Origin: Pelomyxa schiedti
Taxonomy: Eukaryota; Evosea; Pelobiontida; Pelomyxidae
Reading direction: 5' to 3'
Length of the DNA: 31,167 nucleotides
NCBI GenBank assembly: GCA_020536535.1
Contig: JAHLWZ010000550.1
Location: forward strand, 697 to 31,863
Below the pieces are notes generated by a model that had not been told where the DNA came from, did no database searches, and was given only the letters and a program-made list of their open reading frames with translations. The position numbers were made by a program, and so were the translations under genes. Of this stretch, positions 11,701 through 20,101 are shown piece after piece (the first letter of the stretch is position 1; each line of letters starts with the position of its first letter).

Positions 11701-12926
11701 GCGTCTGAATGGAACATTCATGTATAGCTGTTGCACCAATGCATTTATGTAGCAAGTGGCTCCGAGGTTACAAAGCCCCACATAGGTGTTAGAAGAAGAC
11801 TTCAACTTCAGTGGCGAATTCTCCCATATAGGCCTGTGTACAGGACTGTTTTGTTCAATCACAAGATCAATAACTTTCCACAGGCTGGTCGGTCTATCGC
11901 CACACAAAAGGCCCACCAGGGAAAGTGCAGCCCGGCGTAGTGTAGGTGTCTGATGAGTAAATAAATAAATGATTGAAAGATAAAGTTCTGGTACGTTTCC
12001 AGATGAGAGATCATCACCAATATTTGATTTCCTTGATACACAGTATTTCTTCCAAACTTCATCAATCAAGCGGGACCTTTTTGATCAGACAGACTGTTGT
12101 TAATACAATAATAGTTCCTTAGTATCTATAGCTGTGAAGGGAAACAGGGTGTGTTTATTCTATTCTATATATCTACGAGGGTCTGGGCTGGTTTTTACCG
12201 GACAAGTTCTGCATTGTCAGTCTCGCCGATTTGGTTAAGGTTATGGAGTTCTGCGCGACACAAACTCATGATGGAATTTGAACACGCCCCCTCTCCCACA
12301 CCCATTCCCTTTCCTTCTGCGTACCCCAATAGCTGCCGCTCAACCTCGCCGATGATAGTGGGTGTTTTCTTTGCCCACTTGGGTGGCGCTGGGAGCACCG
12401 CTACGCTGCCCCCCCTCGCCGCGGCCGGCATGCTGCCGGTGCCCCCCCTGGCAGCCGCTGGTTCCCCCCCCCTGGGGTGTTTTTGTGCCGTTTGCCAGCA
12501 GCTGCTGCAGCTGCGATTGCTGTGCCGCTTCAGTGGTAGCACCACCGCCCCCTCCGGATCACCCACGTCGCCCTCGCCCTCCTGCTCCTGGTCCGGACCC
12601 CCATCGCGGTGCGCCTCGTGCCCACGGCCCTCCCCCCCCACGCCGCTCACTGCAGCGTCCTCTTCGTCCTCGTCCTCGTCATCTTGGTCCACCACGTGGC
12701 CCGGCGCCCGCTCCCGCTCCCGCGCCAGTGCCCGTGCCTCCCGGTAGTGGTGCTCCGCCCTCGGGGGTGGTGGGGCCGTTGCGCCACCCTCGCCCCTGCC
12801 TTCCCTTGTCGGTGCCGCCCCCATCCCCCCATGAGGCCCATGCACGCTGCTGCTGTTGCCGGCCGTGCTGGCGCCCCCCTCGGCGTGCTGCGGGAACCTA
12901 ACGGGCACGAACCGGTTGTAGGGCAT
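8786..12926 (-). CDS. Ubiquitin carboxyl-terminal hydrolase, USP family (USP9X/USP24/USP34-like)
   Basis: Multi-exon gene for a cysteine protease that removes ubiquitin from proteins. The Cys box (GLCNLGATCYINALVQQLY, catalytic Cys codon 11754-11752), QMDVDEFF, zinc-ribbon-like CxxC pairs (IKCKVC and QCNTCN), and the His box (HSGDTPNEGHYYSII, His codon 10625-10623) followed by FNDNTV are all present, so it looks active. Exon 1 (12926-12199) is a Gly/Glu/Asp-rich, largely disordered N-terminus. It joins an exon beginning at about 12076 (phase 2, AAAAAG acceptor), so about 330 residues precede the Cys box. After the catalytic domain, helical segments run to the stop at 8786, with a Ser/Pro/Thr tail. 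The long USP9X-type N-terminal helical region is much reduced. The exon 1 join is the weakest call; the protease domain is secure. Confidence 0.9.
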
Positions 12927-12993
12927 TGTGCGTGGCCGCACTTTGTGAGTGTGAAGATAAAAAAAAAAAAAAACATACATCAAGCCCCCTACG
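12927..12993. promoter_or_regulatory. 67-bp divergent promoter gap between the USP gene and paralogue C
   Basis: Only 67 bp separate the two predicted ATGs, so transcription of both genes must start within this gap or inside the neighbouring first exons. It contains an uninterrupted A run of about 14-15 nt just after 12958, the kind of rigid poly(dA:dT) element known to exclude nucleosomes in compact promoters. No TATA box is clear. Confidence 0.55.
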
Positions 12994-14130
12994 ATGACGA
13001 CGACGACGACGACGACTACAGTGTCCAACGATACAGTGGTCCTCAACAGCATGAACCCATTTGACGAGGCGGATATCACGGGCAGGGCGAAGTTCTGCCG
13101 TGTGTTCTCGGGTCTCGGCCTAAACGTCCCAACAGACGTGTTCGAAGCCGTGGTCACCTCCACGTTCGTTGCATCTGTGTGAGCCGTTTTATTCTTCTTC
13201 TTTCTGGTTTCCTTCTCTACCCTTTTCATTCTCTTTGTAATCGTAACCATCGCAGTGTTGGTGTGTCGCTGTACACACCTGTTGCGGCTGGTACTGGGCT
13301 CTCTGGTTTCATCTTGGAACTGATGGATGAGCCACCAGGCTCCCTGGCAATCACAATCAATGGCAAAACCTACGTTGGCTCGAAGCTGAGCATGGAATGG
13401 CTCCAGAATAACCGCAAATGGTTTTTTGTACCCCAGAGCCCCCCACACAATGGGACCGAACCCGACGGCTGTGGATCCATCCTCTCCGAAGCGCCGTCTG
13501 AGCCACCAATGCCGAGGCCGAGGAAGCCCATCAACCTCCTTCCTGTCAGTGACTCTGTGCTCCCCAACAACGATGACGATTGTACCTCTGTTTCACGCCC
13601 AAGAGGATCATCTGTGCAGAATCTCTTGCAGCAACTTCACAACGCCCTTCTCATGGAAGCACGCTGCAACGCATCAGCGTTCCAGGTGTGCTACACCCCA
13701 CCAAACCAACCCACCCACCCTTAGTCCTTATCTAAATAACCAACCATTGAAGGAACCAACATCAGAGACCACACAGGGGGGCCCAGAGGCACCGCCCCCC
13801 TCGAGCCGCGAGGCTGAACTCAACGCGGCAATGAGCACCTCCAGCAGCACCGCGTTCAAGGCAATGGACATTCTCGCCAAGGCAGTTGCAGAGGGCACAG
13901 AAGCTGCCCAGGTCATGATGTCCACGTGGGAGCGCCAGCAGCGCCGTGGGGAGAAGGACGTTTCCGGCGACTTCAACCGAGCACGCAAGGCGTGGGCGGC
14001 TGCCTTGGCTGCATTCCACAGTGCCTGCCCTCTCATGAATGCAGTCATGCGCCGATTCCTTCTGGCTGACAACGAACCCAAGTATCCCGACAAGGACCAC
14101 AAGGCCACCGATGGTGATGGCGGTGAATGA
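12994..14130 (+). CDS. Paralogue C of the unrecognised three-member family
   Basis: Predicted exons 12994-13178, 13256-13685 and 13753-14130 give 330 aa, frame consistent. The first intron (GTGAGC to CGCAG) interrupts the codon before VGVSLYTP in phase 2, exactly where paralogue A is split before VGLTCFHP. The second intron is 67 nt. The protein starts with a run of threonines. The N-domain holds KFCRVFSG, TDVFEAVV, LAITINGKTY and MEWLQNN, then FFVP, all aligning with A and B. A Pro/Ser linker follows, then an Ala-rich amphipathic C-terminal region of about 100 residues that could form a helical bundle. It is the shortest member and lacks the poly-Gln tract. No known domain recognised. It faces the opposite way from A and B across the USP gene, so an inversion accompanied or followed duplication. 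Confidence 0.72.
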
Positions 14131-14283
14131 GGGTCCCCGAGTCTGCGCAGTGGCGTGACGCCAAAACGCAAAGCAGCCAGAATGGCCCATGAATGTAGTA
14201 GTACACAACGCCAGCACCGAAACCAAAAGTTCGTTTGTTGGTAGTTAATACTTTGATGATTCGAATCCCAGAGTTCACGGAAA

Positions 14284-14492
14284 ATGGCACTGGAGTTGCT
14301 GGGCGGGGGCGCGGTGGCGGGTGTTACAATTGCATGTGTATTTGTGGCGGGGGTGTTGTTTACTGTCATCGTCAATGTTGGCAGTAGGTGTTTTGGTGAC
14401 AGAAAGTGTGTAACTAACAATCAATCAAGTTTTGTGTCTAACACAAAGGGCAGAAGAAGGAGGAGCAGCGCATGTGGCAAACTGCTGTTTGA
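14284..14492 (+). CDS. Candidate 47-aa single-pass membrane protein
   Basis: ATG in a good context (GGAAAATGGC). Exon 1 (14284-14383) encodes MALELLGGGAVAG followed by about 20 hydrophobic residues that could span a membrane. A 65-nt intron with GTAGGT donor, TAACTAAC branch site and AAAG acceptor (14384-14448) leads to a short charged tail, RQKKEEQRMWQTAV, and stop at 14492. Without the intron the frame continues into unrelated sequence. The topology (short N-terminus, TM, basic/acidic tail) suits a tail-anchored or small integral membrane protein of the ER or mitochondria. I do not recognise the family. Support is the match of intron signals with the TM and tail layout; chance cannot be excluded at this length. 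Confidence 0.45.
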
Positions 14493-14960
14493 TAATGATG
14501 GACACAAACCACGTGGCTGTGGGCAGGTCCGCCTTCTATGCCTCGTAGTACTTGGCCCTCCAGTGGCCTTCGAAATTTTTGCACTCGCTGTGGGTCTAGT
14601 ACTTGGCCTTGGTCTGTATTCGTTTTTTTTTCTGTTGTTTGGCTTTGTTTGACTTAACAACAAATTGCATAGCGCCACAAACAGTGGGGATGATGATAGC
14701 AGTGACCGTTGGGGGAACATTGGGCTTCAGTTGTTGCTGTAGTACTCTCACACTTTGGCTGATTTGGAATGGACTGGATTGGGAAAAGGAGGTTGAATGT
14801 CAACAGTGTTGAGTCCGGTTATGCACAGGAATGGGGTAAATGTAAAATAAAAAGAGGGTGTAACCCAAAATTCTTGGTTCCAACCATGTGACATTTCCTG
14901 TTGTATACATGATGTACAGACTTTGCTTGCCATGGGCAGCTCTCAGTATGTGGGAAGTTT
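14493..14960. other. Intergenic stretch between convergent genes
   Basis: Holds presumed 3' UTR sequence of the small plus-strand gene and of the minus-strand kinase gene that stops at 14961. Open frames are short and show no coding character. No structured RNA or repeat seen. Confidence 0.6.
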
Positions 14961-17900
14961 TTATGTGTCCTCCGGATCAAGGAAATCGTCAAATGACGAG
15001 GATGAATATGAGGAGGATGAGTAGGATGAATTGGTGGATTGTGATGGAGTGGGTGATGGTGTGGTGGACCGGGAGAGGGATGGTGATGGGGATGGTATTG
15101 GTGCTTTTGGTGATGGTGGTGGTAGGCCCAGAACGGAGAGAACTTGGACCGCTATTCCCCGTACTAGGTAGCTGCAGTCATCTGTCGCTAGCTCTGTGAC
15201 AGTGGTTTGGAGTTGCTGCAGTGTTGTGGCTGGAATGAAGGAGGATAGCTGAGAGATAACGGAAGTGCTGATCAGGGATGGTGAAGGAGGTGGTGTTGGT
15301 GCGGGTTTCTCTGTTGCAGGGGTGCCGGTAACTGGTTCTTGAGGCTGTGGTGACTTGCTCTTTGCACAGTTTAGCAGTATGAGCAGTATTTTCAGGAGAG
15401 TGACCCGGCTGAACGGATTTGGGTTCGCAAGTAGCGAGCAAACAACGGGAATTGTGCCTGTTAATCTTGTTTAAACTCCTTAATGTGGAAATGCCAGTAC
15501 CAGCATTGATGAGTCCTTCCGCAAGTCCAGGGCAGCTACTGATTATATTTTGTAGGGGAGTAAGAACTTTCGAAAAGTATCTATCCAACGTGAGTTTGAG
15601 AGTACGTTGGTAACAAAAGGTATGCACTTCTTTGGCCCATGGATCTCAAATGCCGATTTGAAAATATTTACATGAGAGCTTGACTCGATAAGAGGTCTGA
15701 TTCGGTTAGAATCGTGATTGAGCCATCCTGCTACACAGTCACAAGCGTCACCGTACCTTTGATCGGCATGTTAACAGTCGTCATAGGTGGGTGAAACATA
15801 CCAATTTTTGTCAAGGATAAGCTGCAAATATTGCTCGAAGCTGTTATTTTCCCACAGCATCTCACGGGACTGGGGTGAGGCCCACAGTAATTTAAATAAC
15901 AGTTGAAGAGCCAATTCCTAATTCAGAAAGTCGGGATATTGAAATATTGGAAAATGTACAGAGCATCCCACCTTTAGCGGGGAGTTGACTGTGATTGTTG
16001 AATGGAGGCATGGGATTAAACCGGCAGCGGCAGCACGTGTAAGATTGGTGGAATTCAGGTTGCACAAATTATAGAGTATATGAAGTGCCTGATTATGCAA
16101 CTCCTTTTTTATATTATTTTCAAAAAAAAGAAAAAATTATTCGAGTAGTGACCTTACCCAAACTTTGTCAATTGTAGGGTCATTAAGCCGTAGTAAAAGT
16201 ACAACCGTTTCAATTACACAGGCAAGGGATTCCCGTGTTACAGGATCAGCAGATAAGTTTTGAGTGACCTTTAATGGATAGTGAGCTCTCTCCTTGTATC
16301 ACCGGAAAACCTTCATGAGTTTGAGTAAAAAATTCCTCTGATCCAAAATTGTTGCGTTTGGGAAGCCAAGAAGTTTCACCAGTGCTGTTGTTAGGTTGGT
16401 TTGATTTCAAGACTTGAAGTGTTATACTAGTAAGGTTAGAGTCTGTGCAAAATGTTGCTTTTACAACTGCATTGAAGCTCGAGAAGAAGAATAAAAGATC
16501 CACAACTTTATTGGCCAGCCTAAGAAAGCTATCAGTACACTACTTGAAGGTTTTTCATACCTTAGGTTCTCTTCTAAATGATCTGTAAATATTTGATGAA
16601 GTATTTGAAATAGGGTTGCTGTAAAATTGTACTTGATGAATATTTGGCATAAAGCGCTCTTTGGTGTTGATGCCTGTTTGGTGTTGGTTTACCCTAAGTA
16701 ATTAATGGCGAAATACCGGCAACTTAAATACGGAGCAGATGCAATCAATCGCATGGCTTACAATATCTTTCTCCGTGTGAAGGTTGCACAGCAAGAGGGA
16801 GCACAATACTTCCGGACCTCTGGAAGCAAGTAAGATTGAGATGTTGTCAGGAAACTCACCCGCAGCTCAAGAACAACTTCAAGGTGTTTTTTGAAGTGCA
16901 TAACTGAGACACTGTTTTTCGTAAGGCTACAAAGGTAATAACTACTACTTACCAAAGCTTGCTGCTTCAGTCTTAACGGCCATGGAGCCATTCATTGCAA
17001 GTGCACTTATAATGGGTATACCACCAAGAAGACAAATTGCAGCTTTCGGAAGTTAAATCGGACTTACAAGAGAGTGTGAAGATACATAGGGTTTCCTTGT
17101 GAATCCGCACGCATGTATTTAGAAGATGAAGTAAGCCACAAACTACTCTATCATGTTGGCCTCGTAAAGAAGGTGTTGGTGTTTGTTGTAATGTACTAAG
17201 AATGGGTATGATTGGAACTTGATCCTCTAATTTAATTGGGTATCTTACAGTAGTAAAGGGAAAGATGGCTAAAAAGAAACATCATAATAGGATACACCCC
17301 AGCAATTGGGCCAGTACTTATTAAAAGATAAACTTCGGCAGGGTTTGACTCGAATAAATCACTCTAGATACATAAGATAAAGAGATATGGAACTCTTCAC
17401 ACACCAAGGTATTACACGCTTTCAGAGTGAGCTCGCAGTCAGATGATCTTAGTGCTGCAATTTGATCCATAATTTGATTGACTAATCTGTCTCTTCGCAC
17501 TACGCGGGTTTGCTCAGCGGAGCCCATGTCGTCATCCCAGTCAGGCTCGTCATCCATGGCAGGCATTTCTTTAAGCCTTAATTTCAGTGTCCCAGTGGAA
17601 GGAGTGCCACTGTCAAGCTTATTGCTGGGGGAGACAACAAGTCCATCCCAGTCATCATTGTCGTCGATTGCAGGATTCGATACAACGGTGTGATGAACGG
17701 GACTCATGGTAATAGCCACAGGTTCTTTTTCAGGTTATAAGCGCAATACTTGGGGATTAGTACTCAACCATCAAAGTCATCCCAGTCATCTTCCGAATCT
17801 GAGGCAAGTTCCACTGGTGCCCAAGCACTTGGCACACTTGGTGCATCTAAAGGAGTTGAGGAGAAGGGAACCTAGGAGAAAAAGTGGCACTTGGTCGGGC

Positions 17901-19684
17901 CAGAAGTTGATCTTTCGATCCCGAACTTCCAGACGCTCTCAAGTTGGACCGGGATGATGACGGAGTTTTCACTTTTGTTGGTTTCTTTGTGGACATTGAA
18001 GTTGCAGTTGCAGGTGAACTCTTGGACGGAGGATCCTTTTTCCTCATGCCACTCTCCTTTCAATAGTGGGAATGCATTACAGAAAATTGAAGCTACCTTT
18101 CCAGAGAGTTGATTGTAGTCCAGAATCTCTTGGGTCATTTGGGAAATGTCAATATCTGCCTGCATGGGTGTCACCAAACTTTGATTTCAAAGAGGTATAC
18201 CTTCTTATTTCGAATGTTGTGGCATATCCATGGATGAAGTATTAGTTGGTCAGCTGGAAGTCTAAGGTTTTCATCTTTTTTGAAACAGTGCAGTAAAAAA
18301 TCCTCCATGGCCTGAGGGATGATTTTAGTTTGTTAAGACGAGTGTATAAATAAAAGAGTGCTACCAGAGAAATATTTGACGGGAATGGTGGGTGGTCATC
18401 CATAACAATCCTATTATCGTATCATTAAAAAAGACATTGAAAATAAATAAATTACCTGTACATTGCAGCTTGCATTGGGCAGTCGTGATAAGGTGGATCT
18501 CCAGTTAACAATTCTATGGCAATTTAATTTGGATTTCATTTTGGGCACAAGTACCAATGATTGTACTCCCTAGGGACCAGATGTCACATGCACTTGTAGG
18601 GGTCTGCATCTGTACTACTTCAGGGGCCACTGGTTTTGCATGAGCAATGAAGAAACGGTTAAAAGTTGTGCGCACTCCAACAAGGTGTGCCAGCAATGAT
18701 ATCCTCAGTCGCAGCTTTTGAAAGTGTATTTTGCCTCATTGCCACTCCAAAATCACTCAACTTGACAGTTCCCTTTGTTGTCAACAACAGATTTGCACCT
18801 ATAGAGAAGACAGGTGTGAACAAATTTCCATTGACCATAGCGAATAAGAAAGAGCAGAGTCCAATATGATACCTTTTACTGGGGAAGGGAGGACATGTAA
18901 GTGTCAAGCCAATTTGAAAAAAGGTTTCATTTCCATACTATCTCTGTGAATGACTCCTTGCTCGTGAAGATAAGCTAGCCCCTCTAGGACTTGCGAAACA
19001 TATGTGCATACAATATTTTCTGGTAAAATTCCGTAGCGCTTCACTATTGATGAAAGTGAACCGTTTTCTATATATCTATTTTTAGGGGATTATTTTCAAG
19101 TTAGTAGTAGCTTTCCATACTCCATGACTATATAAATGTGAGTGTCTGAAGAAAGGTGCTCTATGTATTTGACGACGTTCTTGTGAGCCATGCAGCGCAG
19201 TGTATCAATTTCAGTCTGTTGGTTTATTGGCGAAATTAGACTTGGTTATGCATGTTATGAGTACCATCAAAGACTCGGAATGAAACCTTCTGCTCAATTT
19301 TTTTATTGCTACAAAAAAAATTAAGGGTAGAGGAGTGTGAAAGCGCCAAACCAACAAAGTCCCCTTTAGTTTTCCTCAAAGACTAACCGTGGCAATAAGA
19401 ATAAAACTGTAGTGTAACAAAAAGGACTTATACCTTAAACACCACGCCAAAAGAGCCTTTCCCAATAATTTCCAGCATTACCTAGAAGTGAAAAGTGGTC
19501 ACAAACAGCAAGCACTACCGCGAGTATATATAAAAATGCCAAACGGCAGCGTCCCACTACTTACATAGTCCTGAAAGGACTCCTTGTCGTTGAGTGTGTG
19601 TTGTTGCGGCGTCTGCGGCTGTGCCATCTGTCCCACTGTCGTACCCGTCACCGTCACCGTAACCACCGCTCCATTCGTGGACAT
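14961..19684 (-). CDS. Cdc7/SepH/MAP3K-epsilon-type Ser/Thr kinase with C-terminal ARM repeats
   Basis: Start ATG 19684, stop 14961, with about two dozen exons and introns mostly 40-50 nt. The kinase domain is complete: GKGSFG loop, VAIK lysine, helix-C Glu in MTEIDTL, HRDIKGAN, DFG, and GTPCWMAPE. The activation segment and CPMQAAMYR match the septation-initiation kinase group (fission yeast Cdc7, Aspergillus SepH, plant MAP3K-epsilon). A basic Ser/Thr/Pro linker with several DDWDD acidic motifs follows, then ARM-like helical repeats including EAASFVSQLCTS, RGPEVL and [25 protein letters not shown]-type segments. The tail is Ser/Pro-rich and ends [10 protein letters not shown]. In fungi and amoebae this kinase is activated by a Ras-like GTPase and drives cytokinesis signalling. 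Joining exons by frame restores every invariant motif. Confidence 0.9.
18873..18878 (-). other. 6-nt microexon in the kinase catalytic loop
   Basis: The upstream exon ends at 18939 after CACAGAGATA (His-Arg-Asp plus one base). The next clear exon starts at 18798 with GTGCAAAT. Only TAAAAG at 18873-18878, flanked by CCCCAG before and GTATCA after, gives the conserved HRDIKGAN. Flanking introns are 60 and 74 nt. Direct joining without it would lose Ile-Lys and break the frame. Confidence 0.75.
19352..19382 (-). other. 31-nt microexon in the kinase N-lobe
   Basis: Lies between the [10 protein letters not shown] exon and the AIKKLSRR exon. It encodes SLRKTKGDF plus a split Val codon and restores the normal GVVFK-x9-VAIK spacing. 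Its acceptor is GGTTAG and its donor GTTTGG. Confidence 0.75.
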
Positions 19685-20101
19685 CTCCGCCCCCACCACG
19701 CGTACACACGTATTTTTTTATTTGTTTTCTTTTTGATCTTCGATGTTTCGGCTCTTTGACAAGCCAGGGGATCTACAATCTGCCAATCAACAAAAAGGAC
19801 TTTGTTTTCTTTTTCACGTGAAAGAAGCCAAGGTGAACCAGGCACGAGGCTCCAAAAAATACTACCCTGGATTTAGATCCAGGGGAAAGCGTGAACGGAG
19901 TTGGGTGTCAGCAATCTTGACCCATCGCTATATCGCTCATTAGGACAAGAGTGTCACCCCGGACGCTGGATGGATACTGTTTGTATCGTGCCACCGGTCG
20001 AGGAACACCCGGCCTATGTCCCAGAATATTGTGGGATCTACAATCACAATCTACACAAACCTGCAGTTGCGTTTCGGTTCAATATCGGCACCGGTACGCA
20101 A
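19685..20101. promoter_or_regulatory. Divergent intergenic region between the kinase and PAK1IP1/Mak11 genes
   Basis: Presumed shared promoter region of about 420 bp. It contains a perfect 8-bp-arm inverted repeat at 19865-19884. An open frame runs from about 19901 into the downstream plus-strand gene, with an in-frame ATG at 19970, so the right part may instead be coding. No TATA box or known element is clear. Confidence 0.5.
19865..19884. repeat. Perfect inverted repeat with 8-bp arms and 4-nt loop
   Basis: CCCTGGAT (19865-19872), loop TTAG, then ATCCAGGG (19877-19884). In DNA it could be a binding site for a dimeric regulator; in RNA it forms a stable hairpin in a 5' leader. Its place between two divergent genes favours a regulatory role. 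Confidence 0.6.

Noticed and set aside
14250-14275. TTCGAATCC resembling a tRNA T-arm
   Set aside because: The flanking five-base arms do not pair on either strand and no D-arm or anticodon arm is present.
15560-15660. Apparent frameshift in the ARM region of the kinase
   Set aside because: A 47-nt GT-AG intron (GTGCAT donor, GGATAG acceptor) restores the frame and gives the expected repeat spacing, so no frameshift is needed.
19901-20101. Open frame upstream of the Mak11 start as part of the protein
   Set aside because: Kept only as an alternative start (ATG 19970); the sequence shows no conserved feature and the ATG at 20102 has a better context.
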